The translations under genes were made by a program, and so were the position numbers. Source: Pyrus communis (Eukaryota > Streptophyta > Magnoliopsida > Rosales > Rosaceae). Taken from it: a stretch of 64,000 bases of DNA. Positions within the stretch are counted from its first letter, which is position 1; every line of letters begins with the position of its first letter. The notes under the pieces are model-generated. The model ran no database searches, had not been told where the DNA came from, and saw only the letters and a program-made list of their open reading frames with translations. Positions 35,175 to 47,003 of this stretch are shown one piece after another. The DNA lies in the NCBI RefSeq assembly GCF_963583255.1, contig NC_084812.1, positions 25,401,565-25,465,564 of the forward strand. The letters run 5' to 3'.

Positions 35175-35546
35175 CAAATTCAAAAAAACGCTCCTCGTTC
35201 GCACGAGCCTAAAAGGCGACAACCAACGCTCCTCGTTCGCACGAGCCTAAAAGGCGACAACCAAAGCTCCTCGTTCGCACGAGCCTAAAAGGTGACAACA
35301 AACGCTCCTTGCCTGCACGAGCTGAAACTGCAAACGGCACCAAAACGCTCCTGGCCCGCAAGAGCATAAACTGCGTACGGCAAAATCATCATCAAAACCA
35401 TCACTCATTTGAACTACGTTATGACTTGATCTCTTCTTTGGAAGAGTACGTAGGCAACTTGAAACTTCAAAACTTCAAGTACAGTCACATCAAAATAAAT
35501 AAATAAATGTTTCATTAAAAGAAAGTCAATTTTATTACAAAAGGAG

Positions 35547-35584
<38 letters not shown>

Positions 35585-35592
35585 TGGAGCTT
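35175..35592 (+). repeat. Post-gag repeat tract and poly(A), unit 7
   Basis: Same short version as in unit 4 (four to five ~38-bp copies and the AAATAAATAAATG spacer), with a poly(A) run at about 35548-35582. Confidence 0.75.
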
Positions 35593-36240
35593 TCACAAAG
35601 GATGTTCACGTGAAGCCCCATTACTTGGCAAAACTCTAGAAACGGAAGGCATCGGAGCAGAAGGCATCGGAGCGGGAGGCATTGAAGCTAGAGCATTCCA
35701 GGCCTCAATACTGGGTAGAACGCTGGATGACCCAGGAAAAATGTGCCTCTGGAGGAAAGCCGCAAACCTTTGACGGTCACTTTGGATTCGACCTTCAGAT
35801 TCTTGCAGCTCATCAAGTTTCCTCTTCATGCCCGTCGAATAGTTGTTTGCAAGCACGTGCAAACTTCTATTCTCATACTTAAGCAGTTTGATCTCCTGCT
35901 TAAGATTTTCAACCTCTGCCATCAACGATTCAACCTGACGGGAGCAAGCAAGCAGGCGTTGGCCCATGTTGGACACAGAGCCTGCACACTGAACACTAAG
36001 AGCGAGGGACTCTTGAACGGCCAACAAATCGGACCGTCCTGAAAGCAGCCTACTATCTTTAAGAGTGAGGAGATTCCTAGCTACTATCGTAGCTGTTGTC
36101 GCATCCGTCATCATGGAGTCTTCACATGTAAGAGGGCCATTAGAAGATAAAAAAGAAGGGTGCCATACGTTACCTTGACGCGGCGCGCCCGTATCACTGC
36201 TGAGACTCAAGTCTAAGCTAAGGTTCGATGGGTTTGCCAT
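35593..36240 (-). CDS. Antisense coiled-coil ORF, unit 7 (divergent copy, 215 aa)
   Basis: Clearly homologous to the other four full copies but with many substitutions (roughly 80-85% identical by eye). It lacks one DRQS repeat and has an insertion rich in MPSAPMP near the C-terminus. The frame remains open across indels that are multiples of three, and the coiled-coil segment is kept. This is the best hint in the window that the protein is selected. It starts at an ATG aligned with MANPSN. Function unknown. Confidence 0.68.
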   Translation of the reverse strand: MANPSNLSLDLSLSSDTGAPRQGNVWHPSFLSSNGPLTCEDSMMTDATTATIVARNLLTLKDSRLLSGRSDLLAVQESLALSVQCAGSVSNMGQRLLACSRQVESLMAEVENLKQEIKLLKYENRSLHVLANNYSTGMKRKLDELQESEGRIQSDRQRFAAFLQRHIFPGSSSVLPSIEAWNALASMPPAPMPSAPMPSVSRVLPSNGASREHPL

Positions 36241-37414
36241 TTTTTTTCAAAAGTGTTCAAAGAGAAGGGGTGGATGGAGTTAAATTTCAAAAGGCCGGAG
36301 ACGATTTTCACAAACGGGCGATCTTCAAAGTGTGCATGTTGGAGGTGATCGATACCTCTATTAAAAGGAAAGGCGACACGACCACCGATTCAAAAAAAAA
36401 AAAAAAAACCGGAATTTCCTGCGTAAATTTCGGCGACACTCTCTCGGTTTTTCAGAAAACGCGTTCAACTTTGTCAAAAAGATATCTGACAAAGTTGAAA
36501 ACACGTGGAGGCCATCATCGCAACTACACATCTTTTGCCGACAAGCGCAAAGTTCGGCCACGCTTTCTCTGCTTTTCAGAAAACGCGTGCAATTTTGCCA
36601 AAAGTGGCGCTCGTTCAGAAATCGAAGAGGCGTCGTTCAGAAATCGAAGAGGTGTCGTTCAGAAATCAAAGAGGCGTCGTTCAGATATCGAAGAGACGTT
36701 TGTCGACAAGGGTAAAAGAACAGTACCACCACTTGCTATTGAGAAATCCCTATATGTCGACCTTCATCTTTTATGGCAAGGCAGACCTGCAAAAAATGCC
36801 CAATTCTTCCTCACCTCTGAGGGCGCACTCCCAGCAAAGCCTCTCGAAATACTCAATTTTTTTCTTCTTCCCCAAAGATGATACCAGATGCCTGGAGTAC
36901 AGATGACCCATGAGGAAACGATAAATCGAAGCATGTGGAGACAAGCACAACAAATATATGTGCTGATTCATTCGCTGCTTCTTCAAAAGCAAAAGTATCT
37001 CATATCATCAAGGGCGAAAGCAAAGGTATCTCATATCATGCTTTTTCCCTGTCTTTTCCTTTGCCCTTGTTCTCACCTGCCAAGACAAGGACAGAGAAAG
37101 CAATATGTCGGAACCTCCACTCAAACTTGCGCTGCCACCAAGAAGTGAGGGTCCATTCAAATGCAAGGTTTGCATTCAACTCCTGCATCAGAGGACAAAT
37201 ACTACAAGAGAAGATGCTAAACCTGCATAAGTAAATACCACTTCTGCAAATGGAGCAAGTAAGGCAAGTGAAAATGATACATCGAAGCATGTGGAGACAA
37301 GCAACAACTGCATATGCTGAGCTATCCTCTAACCCTCTTCAATACGAATTGGAGAGATTGAACAAAGAAACAGAAAAAAAGGAGTAAAGCTCAGACCTTC
37401 GGGGGAGACCAAAA
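36241..37414 (+). other. Divergent 3' non-coding region of unit 7
   Basis: Alignable with the unit 2 region but diverged and rearranged. It includes a small cluster of GTCGTTCAGAAATCGAAGAG repeats at about 36610-36700. Open frames of 133-217 codons here have no counterpart in the other copies and are not called. Confidence 0.6.
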
Positions 37415-38850
37415 GAATCCTGCTGCCCAATTCAAGAGTAGCACAAAGGAAAATCAACGATTGGAGGAAACCAGAAAATCTTCTAGTCGAACTCAAGATC
37501 AAGCCTCGATGGCCCTTGAAGAAATTTCCGACTACCTGGAATCTATTCCCTGGTTGCTTACCTAGCGTTGCTCTCGAGTAGTCATCTTCAACGGTTGATA
37601 CACTTCCAGAGAAGGGACCACATCTGCTTGGAGAACAACTAAGATGAGTGACAATGAAACATCAATCTTGTGGATAGTCAGCAAACGCAACAACTGCACA
37701 TGCTGAGTTATCCTCTAACCCTCTTCAATACGAATTGGAAAGATTGAACAAAGAAACAGGTCATCACCTCCACCTCGTGCTTGTCTGCCATGTGTCTGAA
37801 TCCTGAAACCGCTCATGGTCCTATTTTCACTCAAGATCAAGCCTCGATGGCCCTTGAAGAAATCACAATCCCGATTCAAAATCAAGTGTTCTCCACCCTT
37901 GAATCAAATTCAACTCCAGATAAAAGGAGTAAGCTCAGACCTTCGGGGGAGACCAAAAGAATTTGCTGCCCAGTTCAAGAGTAGCACAAAGGAAAATCAA
38001 CGATTGGAGGAAACCAGAAAATCTTCCAGTCGAACTCAAGATCAAGCCTCGATGGCCCTTGAAGAAATATCCTGCTGCCCAGTTCAAGAGTAGCACAAAG
38101 GAAAATCAACGATTGGAGGAAACCAGAAAATCTTCCAGTCGAACTCAAGATCAAGCCTCGATGGCCCTTGAAGAAATATCATGCTGCCCAGTTCAAGAGT
38201 AGCACAAAGGAAAATCAACGATTAGAGGAAACCAGAAAATCTTCCAGTCGAACTCAAGATCAAGCCTCGATGGCCCTTGAAGAAATCCTGCTGCCCAGTT
38301 CAAGAGTAGCACAAAGGAAAATCAACGATTGGAGGAAACCAGAAAATCTTCCAGTCGAACTCAAGATCAAGCCCCGACGGCCCTTGAAGAAATCCTGCTG
38401 CCCAGTTCAAGAGTAGCACAAAGGAAAATCAACGATTGGAGGAAACCAGAAAATCTTCCAGTCGAACTCAAGATCAAGCCTCGACGGCCCTTGAAGAAAT
38501 CCTGCTGCCCAGTTCAAGAGTAGCAGAAAGGAAAATCAACGATTGGAGGAAACCAGAAAATCTTCCAGTCGAACTCAAGATCAAGCCTCGATGGCCCTTG
38601 AAGAAATTTCCTGCCCAGTTCAAGAGTAGCACAAAGGAAAATCAACGATTGGAGGAAACCAGAAAATCTTCCAGTCGAACTCAAGATCAAGCCTCGATGG
38701 CCCTTGAAGAAATTTCCAGCCCAGTTCAAGACTAAGCCTGTGGAAAATCAACGATTTGAGGAAACCAGAAAATCTTCCAGTCAAACTCAAGATCAAGCCT
38801 CAATGGCCCTTGAAGAAATTTCCAGCCTAATTCAAGATCAAGCCTCGACG
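37415..38850 (+). repeat. 107-bp tandem array in the 3' region of unit 7
   Basis: The unit is CTGCTGCCCAGTTCAAGAG + TAGCACAAAGGAAAATCAACG + GGAAACCAGAAAATCTTCCAG + CAAGATCAAGCCTCGATGGC + CCTTGAAGAAAT. About seven copies are regular at 107 bp (e.g. 38289, 38396, 38503). A non-repeat block lies at about 37530-37960. The short frames across it are repeat products. Confidence 0.85.
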
Positions 38851-38944
38851 GCCCTTGGGTTGACATCTACATTAAGGGACTTCAAAACGCATCTTCTACA
38901 CGTGACAAGCACATGTCTACGACGCGCCTTGAAGTGGGGGCATT

Positions 38945-40581
38945 TGTAGACATCGAAATTTCAGTAAAACAAATGTTCACCAATGCATTAAAGTTTTGAC
39001 GTGTCAAGGCATACATGGCATACGCCACGTGTTGTACAAATTGTACACATGGCGTGTGACTCAACAAAATAGGAAGAAATACCCTTGAAGGATTAAACAA
39101 GTTTTTCTTCTCATTTTGGGCAATGACAAGGCAAGTACATTTCAATCCATTGAGGATCAAAACAAGTTTTTCTTCTCATGTTGGGCAATGACAAGGCAAG
39201 CACACTTCAATCCATTACGGATCAAAGCAAGTTTTTCTCATTTGGGCAATGACAAAGCATACACATTTCAAGTTTAAAATGGTATTAAGTGGGAAATTAG
39301 GCCATAAGTTACACCACTTCAATTTCAATATTGCATTAAGTGGGAAATTAGGCCATAAGTTACACCACTTCAATTTCAATATTGCATTAACTTCAATTTC
39401 AATATTGCATTAAGTGGGAAATTAGGCCATAAGTTAGACCACTTCAATTTCAATATTGCATTAAGTGGGAAAATTAGGCAATGGTGCTTGGAAAGGAAAA
39501 AAATATTTTGTGGTGGTGATTCATTCTCAAAGCCTATAAATAGGCTTCTCCATCAAGGTATCAAGCATCAAGGAATTCACAAATACATTTCTCTACTCCA
39601 AAATTAGAAGAGAATTCCCCAAATCCTTGAAGCTTTGAAACTCCAAAGCTTCCAACCATCCAAATTCCCAAGAATTCCGAAGGATCAAGAAAGCTCTCTT
39701 CGTTCTTCGTTAAACCATTATTCAAGATCAAGCCCCGACGGCCCTTGAAGAAAGTGTTCATCCGTTCATCCTAAGCATAAGCCCCCAACGGCCCTTTGGA
39801 TCAACAACCTCAACAAATCCACACATCCAATCGTTCTTCAAGATTAAGCCCAAAAGCCCTTGAAGATCCGCTCATCCATCAACCTTCAAGATCAAGCCCA
39901 AAAGCCCTTGAAGAAATCCACACAACCATTATTCAAGATCAAGCCCCGACGGCCCTTGAAGAAAGTGTTCATCGTTCATCCTAAGATCAAGCCCCAACGG
40001 CCCCTTGGATCAACAGCACAAACAAATCCACACATCCAATCGTTCTTTAAGACTAAGCCCAAAAGCCCTTGAAGATCTGCTCATCCATCATTCTTCAAGA
40101 TCAAGCCCAAAAGCCCTTGAAGAAATCCACACAACCATTATTCAAGATCAAGCCCCGACGGCCCTTGAAGAAAGTGTTCATCGTTCATCCTAAGATCAAG
40201 CCCCAACGGCCCCTTGGATCAACAGCACAAACAAATCCACACATCCAATCGTTCTTCAAGACTAAGCCCAAAAGCCCTTGAAGATCTGCTCATCCATCAA
40301 CCTTCAAGATCAAACCCAAAAGCCCCTTGAAGAAATCCATACACCCATTCTTCAAGATCAAGCCCAACGCCCCTTGACGATCCGTTCATCAACTGTTCAT
40401 CCTTAGATCAAGCCCCGACGGCCCTTTGGATTAACAACTCATCCACAAACCTACACCCTACGAAGATAGAATCAGAGGACCAAATTTGAGAGAGATCGTA
40501 ACCCCAAAATCATAAACACAAAAATATTATTTTGTACACGTTTTTCTTGTTTCTTGTTTCAAGGAATCTTCCGTGTTCACA
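38945..40581 (+). repeat. LTR 8 (1637 bp)
   Basis: Partner of LTR 7, one 209-bp unit shorter. It has the same CTTCAATTTCAATATTGC mini-duplication as LTR 2. Confidence 0.9.
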
Positions 40582-40653
40582 AATTTGGCACGCTCGGTGG
40601 GACAATCTCTACCTCTCATCTCTGTCTCCGTTCAAGATATTCAAGCACAGTCC

Positions 40654-43023
40654 ATGGCTTCAAACAAAGAACAAGTCATGACTATCGGCACTACCTCCAT
40701 TGAAAGACAGCTGGTTCAGATGAAGGAAACAATTGCAAGGCTGATAAAGACTGCAGAGGAGAAAAACTTGCAAACCGCCGGACTCATCAACCGTTTGGAG
40801 GCACAGCATGGCGTCAAAGTGAAACCAAGCTCTCTTCCAACTAAGAAGACCGAAGAAGGCTTTAACCCAAATGCCTACGAACTCATGTCAAAGGCTAGGC
40901 ATGACTTTGCTTCCTCTTCAAATCTTGGAAAGAAGGTTTCAAACACCGTCAACGACAAAGATCGTGACCTCACCAAAACTCAAAAGAAGTTGAAGGAGCA
41001 GGGTTACGGAGTTGACAACAACCAAAGCACACCTCCAAAATCAATGGCATCAAGTAAGGGACAAGCCGTTCTTGCAACCACCAAGGGAAGAAGCATAAGC
41101 ACTTCCGCCATAAATGGAGCATCCATTGGTGCCACAACCACTCCTCAACATGCTGCTGCAAAGTTGATACCGCCAAGCAAGCAAGAGCAGCACCAAAGGC
41201 GCGAGTCGGTCATCAACCTAACCATGCTGGCGGCACCAAAACATGCTATTGAGGCGCACAAGATGACACCCGAAAACGGCCAATGGGGTTCTTCATCAGC
41301 ACTATGGATGTCTGAAGGAAAGTCGTGTCTATTGGTTGCACAAGTCATGACCATCGGCGTCACCTCTGTTGAAGAACAACTGGCTCAAATGAGCGAAGCA
41401 ATTGCAAAGCTTACACAGACTGTGGAAGAGAAGGATTTGCAGATCGCCGCACTCATCAACCAACTAGATGCGCAGCTCGACATGAAAGTCGACCCAAATG
41501 TTGGTCCATTAAAGAAAGAAGTCGACGAAGAAGAGGAGCCTCCAGTGGAGAAAGTCGAAGAGAAGCTGAAGCTAGACCAAGCAACGGCGTTCATGGAATC
41601 TCTCTCTATCCAGCAGCTACAGGAGATGATCGCAAGCACTGTCAAGACACAGTACGAAGGAAGCTCGCATGACTCCGTACTGTACTCAAAGCCTTACTCC
41701 AAGAAGATTGATGCTTTGAAGATGCCAAGGGGTTATCAGCCCCCAAAATTCATGCAGTTCGATGGAAAAGGCAACCCGAAGCAACATGTCGCCCATTTCA
41801 TTGAAACTTGCAACAATGCTGGGACAGAGGGAGACTACCTTGTCAAACAGTTCGTACGTTCGCTGAAAAGTAACGCTTTTGACTGGTACACCGACCTCGA
41901 ACCCGAGTCTATCAACAGTTGGGACCAGCTAGAAAGGGAATTCCTCAACCGTTTCTACAGCACTCGTCGTACTGTAAGCATGCTAGAGCTGACCAGTACG
42001 AAACAGTGGAGAGATGAACCTGTCATCAACTACATAAATAGATGGCGCTCCTTAAGTCTGGATTGTAAAGATCGGCTTTCTGAAACCTCTGCCATTGAGA
42101 TGTGCGTTCAAGGCATGCAGTGGGGACTACACTACATCCTTCAAGGCATTAAACCACGAACATTTGAGGAGTTAGCCACCCGCGCCCATGATATGGAGTT
42201 AAGCATCACCCGTCATGAGAAGAAAGAACAGATCGCCGACTATAAGAATGACAAAGTTTTGGGGCCCAAGGTGGATAAGGCTGCGTGGAAACCCACCAAG
42301 GAAGCAATGACGGTCAACACAACTCCAGTCAAAACCCATACACGAGGCAAGGCGATTCAAACCGAAGCTTTTCGTGATCAAGAGATACGTAGACGCACTT
42401 TGAAGGAGCTTGAGGAGAAGACTTATCCATTCCCCGACTCTGACGTGGTTGCCATGTTGAAAGACTTGCTTGACAAAAAGGTGATCGACCTACCTGAGTG
42501 CAAACGACCAGAAGAGATGAACCGTACTGACAGTCCAAGGTACTGTAAATTCCACCGCTTCATTGGTCATCCGACGGAAAAGTGCTTTGTGCTAAAAGAT
42601 CTCATCATGAAGTTAGCTCAGAAAGGGATCATCGAGCTAGATCTTAATGATGTGGTAAAGTCAAACTATACCACCGTCACTTCTGGCTCTTTGAACTCAA
42701 AATCTTCACCTCAACCGCTGGGGGCATGCTCCAAAACCATGTCAGTCACGTCAAGTGAAGTTGAAGGATGGACTTATGTCACTCCAAAGAAAATGCACAA
42801 GAAACATAGGTCTTCTCCACAAGTTCACCAATCGGAAAGGGGGCAAAGCAGCTACCGTCAACCTTCAAAGCTACATGAAAGTGTTGAGGATGAGGAAGTT
42901 ATGACACAAAGATCTTCCGTTGCCATCACAATGCGCGATTTCTTCCCCAAAGACTTCTTCAATCACTCAGTCAAGACTCCTTGCTATGAAGATTGCAAGG
43001 AATGCCTCTCTAAGATCGTTTGA
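40654..43023 (+). CDS. gag: Gag polyprotein, unit 8 (intact, 789 aa, mosaic)
   Basis: Full architecture as in unit 6. Up to about residue 490 it carries unit-7-type variants ([22 protein letters not shown]). From about 42200 it is mostly unit-6-type ([23 protein letters not shown]). Patches of the other type remain on each side, so it is a mosaic, by gene conversion or template switching. It has private changes too (KDLIMKL, HRSSPQ). MASN start as in unit 7. Confidence 0.88.
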   Translation: MASNKEQVMTIGTTSIERQLVQMKETIARLIKTAEEKNLQTAGLINRLEAQHGVKVKPSSLPTKKTEEGFNPNAYELMSKARHDFASSSNLGKKVSNTVNDKDRDLTKTQKKLKEQGYGVDNNQSTPPKSMASSKGQAVLATTKGRSISTSAINGASIGATTTPQHAAAKLIPPSKQEQHQRRESVINLTMLAAPKHAIEAHKMTPENGQWGSSSALWMSEGKSCLLVAQVMTIGVTSVEEQLAQMSEAIAKLTQTVEEKDLQIAALINQLDAQLDMKVDPNVGPLKKEVDEEEEPPVEKVEEKLKLDQATAFMESLSIQQLQEMIASTVKTQYEGSSHDSVLYSKPYSKKIDALKMPRGYQPPKFMQFDGKGNPKQHVAHFIETCNNAGTEGDYLVKQFVRSLKSNAFDWYTDLEPESINSWDQLEREFLNRFYSTRRTVSMLELTSTKQWRDEPVINYINRWRSLSLDCKDRLSETSAIEMCVQGMQWGLHYILQGIKPRTFEELATRAHDMELSITRHEKKEQIADYKNDKVLGPKVDKAAWKPTKEAMTVNTTPVKTHTRGKAIQTEAFRDQEIRRRTLKELEEKTYPFPDSDVVAMLKDLLDKKVIDLPECKRPEEMNRTDSPRYCKFHRFIGHPTEKCFVLKDLIMKLAQKGIIELDLNDVVKSNYTTVTSGSLNSKSSPQPLGACSKTMSVTSSEVEGWTYVTPKKMHKKHRSSPQVHQSERGQSSYRQPSKLHESVEDEEVMTQRSSVAITMRDFFPKDFFNHSVKTPCYEDCKECLSKIV

Positions 43024-43558
43024 CAAATTCAAAAACGCTCCTCGTTCGCACGAGCCTAAAAGGCGACAACCGACGCTCCTCGTTCGCACGAGCCTAAAAG
43101 GCGACAACCAAAGCTCCTTGTCCGCACGAGCATAAAAGGCGACAACAAATGCTCCTTGCCTGCATGAGCTGAAACTGCAAACGGCACCAAAAGCTCCTTG
43201 TCTGCACGAGTTGAAACTGCAAACAACAACCAAAGCTCCTCGTTCGCACGAGCCTAAAAGGTGACAACAAACGCTCCTGGCCCGCAAGAGCATAAACTGT
43301 GTACGGCAAAATCATCAAAAAAAAAAAAAAACCATCACTCATTTGAACTACGTCATGACTTGATCCCTCCTCAACCAAGGGTACGTAGGCAACTTGAAAC
43401 TTCAAAACTTCAAGTACAGTCACATCATCAAAAAAAAAAAAAAAAAAAAAAAGGGAAATAACACTTCTTGGTGATGTATATGTTTTATCTGTATTTAGCA
43501 TAATACACTGAATAAAATAAAACATGTTCATTGATCTCCGAGAAATTACAAGTGCGTA

Positions 43559-43600
<42 letters not shown>

Positions 43601-43609
43601 ATGGAGCTT
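43024..43609 (+). repeat. Post-gag repeat tract and poly(A) tracts, unit 8
   Basis: Same long version as unit 6 (about seven ~38-bp copies and three poly(A) runs). Confidence 0.75.
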
Positions 43610-43781
43610 TCATAAAGGTTGTTCACGTGAAGCCCCACTACTTGGGAAAACTACAGAAGCGGGAGGCATCAAAGAAGAGGCCTCAATACTTGGTGGAACG
43701 CTAGATGAGCCAGGAAAAAGGTGCCTCTGGAAGAAAGCAGCAAGCCTTTGACGGTCACTTTGACGGTCACTTTGAATTCGA
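43610..43781 (-). pseudogene. Remnant of the antisense ORF, unit 8 (C-terminal ~57 codons)
   Basis: It matches the 3' end of the antisense ORF up to TTTGAATTCGA and then jumps to ACTACCTGGAATCTATTCC of the 3' non-coding region. The coiled coil and start are deleted. Confidence 0.8.
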
Positions 43782-45085
43782 CTACCTGGAATCTATTCCC
43801 TGGTTGCTTACCTAGCGTTGCTCTCGAGTAGTCATCTTCAACGGTTGATACACTTCCAGAGAAGGGACCACATCTGCTTGGAGAACAACTAAGACGAGTG
43901 ACAATGAAACATCAATCTTGTGGATAGTCAGCAAACGCAACAACTGCACATGCTGAGTTATCCTCTAACCCTCTTCAATACGAATTGGAAAGATTGAACA
44001 AAGAAACAGGTCATCACCTCCACCTCGTGCTTGTCTGCCATGTGTCTGAATCCTGAAACCGCTCATGGTCCTATTTTCACTCAAGATCAAGCCTCGATGG
44101 CCCTTGAAGAAATCACAATCCCGATTCAAAATCAAGTGTTCTCCACCCTTGAATCAAATTCAACTCCAGATAAAAGGAGTAAGCTCAGACCTTCGGGGGA
44201 GACCAAAAGAATTTGCTGCCTAGTTCAAGAGTAGCACAAAGGAAAATCAACAATTGGAGGAAACCAGAAAATCTTCCAGTCGAACTCAAGATCAAGCCTC
44301 GATGGCCCTTGAAGAAATATCCTGCTGCCCAGTTCAAGAGTAGCACAAAGGAAAATCAACGATTAGAGGAAACCAGAAAATCTTCCAGTCGAACTCAAGA
44401 TCAAGCCTCGATGGCCCTTGAAGAAATCCTGCTGCCCAGTTCAAGAGTAGCACAAAGGAAAATCAACGATTGGAGGAAACCAGAAAATCTTCCAGTCGAA
44501 CTCAAGATCAAGCCCCGACGGCCCTTGAAGAAATCCTGCTGCCCAGTTCAAGAGTAGCACAAAGGAAAATCAACGATTGGAGGAAACCAGAAAATCTTCC
44601 AGTCGAACTCAAGATCAAGCCTCGACGGCCCTTGAAGAAATCCTGCTGCCCAGTTCAAGAGTAGCAGAAAGGAAAATCAACGATTGGAGGAAACCAGAAA
44701 ATCTTCCAGTCGAACTCAAGATCAAGCCTCGATGGCCCTTGAAGAAATTTCCTGCCCAGTTCAAGAGTAGCACAAAGGAAAATCAACGATTGGAGGAAAC
44801 CAGAAAATCTTCCAGTCGAACTCAAGATCAAGCCTCGATGGCCCTTGAAGAAATTTCCAGCCCAGTTCAAGACTAAGCCTGTGGAAAATCAACGATTTGA
44901 GGAAACCAGAAAATCTTCCAGTCAAACTCAAGATCAAGCCTCAATGGCCCTTGAAGAAATTTCCAGCCTAATTCAAGATCAAGCCTCGACGGCCCTTGGG
45001 TTGACATCTACATTAAGGGACTTCAAAACGCATCTTCTACACGTGACAAGCACATGTCTACGACGCGCCTTGAAGTGGGGGCATT
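43782..45085 (+). repeat. 3' region of unit 8 with the 107-bp array
   Basis: This corresponds to the unit 7 version (37520-38944) with about two fewer 107-bp copies, the array running from about 44210 to 44990. It ends in the polypurine tract. Confidence 0.8.
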
Positions 45086-46931
45086 TGTAGACATCGAAAT
45101 TTCAGTAAAACAAATGTTCACCAATGCATTAAAGTTTTGACGTGTCAAGGCATACATGGCATACGCCACGTGTTGTACAAATTGTACACATGGCGTGTGA
45201 CTCAACAAAATAGGAAGAAATACCCTTGAAGGATTAAACAAGTTTTTCTTCTCATTTTGGGCAATGACAAGGCAAGCACACTTCAATCCATTACGGATCA
45301 AAGCAAGTTTTTCTCATTTGGGCAATGACAAAGCATACACATTTCAAGTTTAAAATGGTATTAAGTGGGAAATTAGGCCATAAGTTACACCACTTCAATT
45401 TCAATATTGCATTAAGTGGGAAATTAGGCCATAAGTTACACCACTTCAATTTCAATATTGCATTAAGTGGGAAATTAGGCCATAAGTTAGACCACTTCAA
45501 TTTCAATATTGCATTAAGTGGGAAAATTAGGCAATGGTGCTTGGAAAGGAAAAAAATATTTTGTGGTGGTGATTCATTCTCAAAGCCTATAAATAGGCTT
45601 CTCCATCAAGGTATCAAACATCAACCAATTCACAAATACATTTCTCTACTCCCAAATTGGAAGAGAACTCCCCAAATCCTTGAAGCTTTGAAACTCTAAA
45701 GCTTTCAAGCAAATCCCGAAGGTTCAAGAAAGCTCTCTTCGTTCTTCGTTAAATCTTCTTTCAAGATCAAGCCCCAACGGCCCTTGAAGAAAGTGTTCAT
45801 CCGTTCATCCTAAGCATAAGCCCCCAACGGCCCTTTGGATCAACAACCTCAACAAATCCACATATCCAATCGTTCTTCAAGATTAAGCCCAAAAGCCCTT
45901 GAAGATCCGATCATCCATCAACCTTCAAGATCAAGCCCAAAAACCCCTTGAAGAAATCCACACAACCATTATTCAAGATCAAGCCCCGACGGCCCTTGAA
46001 GAAAGTGTTCATCGTTCATCCTAAGATCAAGCCCCAACGGCCCCTTGGATCAACAGCACAAACAAATCCACACATCCAATCGTTCTTCAAGACTAAGCCC
46101 AAAAGCCCTTGAAGATCTGCTCATCCATCAACCTTCAAGATCAAGCCCAAAAGCCCTTGAAGAAATCCACACATCCAATCGTTCTTCAAGATTAAGCCCA
46201 AAAGCCCTTGAAGATCCGCTCATCCATCAACCTTCAAGATCAAACCCAAAAGCCCTTGAAGAAATCCACACAACCATTATTCAAGATCAAGCCCCGACGG
46301 CCCTTGAAGAAAGTGTTCATCCGTTCATCCTAAGCATAAGCCCCCAACGGCCCTTTGGATCAACAACCTCAACAAATCCACACATCCAATCGTTCTTCAA
46401 GATTAAGCCCAAAAGCCCTTAAAGATCCGCTCATCCATCAACCTTCAAGATCAAGCCCAAAAGCCCTTGGAGAAATCCACACAACCATTATTCAAGATCA
46501 AGCCCCGACGGCCCTTGAAGAAAGTGTTCATCGTTCATCCTAAGATCAAGCCCCAACGGCCCCTTGGATCAACAGCACAAACAAATCCACACATCCAATC
46601 GTTCTTCAAGACTAAGCCCAAAAGCCCTTGAAGATCTGCTCATCCATCAACCTTCAAGATCAAGCCCAAAAGCCCCTTGAAGAAATCCATACACCCATTC
46701 TTCAAGATCAAGCCCAACGCCCCTTGAAGATCCGTTCATCAACTGTTCATCCTTAGATCAAGCCCCGACGGCCCTTTGGATCAACAACTCATCCACAAAC
46801 CTACACCCTACGAAGATAGAATCAGAGGACCAAATTTGAGAGAGATCGTAACCCCAAAATCATAAACACAAAAATATTATTTTGTACACGTTATTCTGGT
46901 TTCTTGTTTCAAGGAATCTTCCGTGTTCACA
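45086..46931 (+). repeat. LTR 9 (1846 bp)
   Basis: It lacks one CAATGACAAGGCAAGTACATTT block near its start, but its right-hand array is expanded. The right half shares GAAACTCTAAAGCTTTCAAG with LTR 3. Confidence 0.9.
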
Positions 46932-47003
46932 AATTTGGCACGCCCAGTGGGACCATCTCTACCTCTCATCTCTATCTCCGTTCAAGATATTTAAGCACAG
47001 TCC

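Noticed and set aside
37415..38850. CRISPR-like array (regular 107-bp repeats)
   Set aside because: The whole unit is repeated with no variable spacers, and the context is a plant retroelement.
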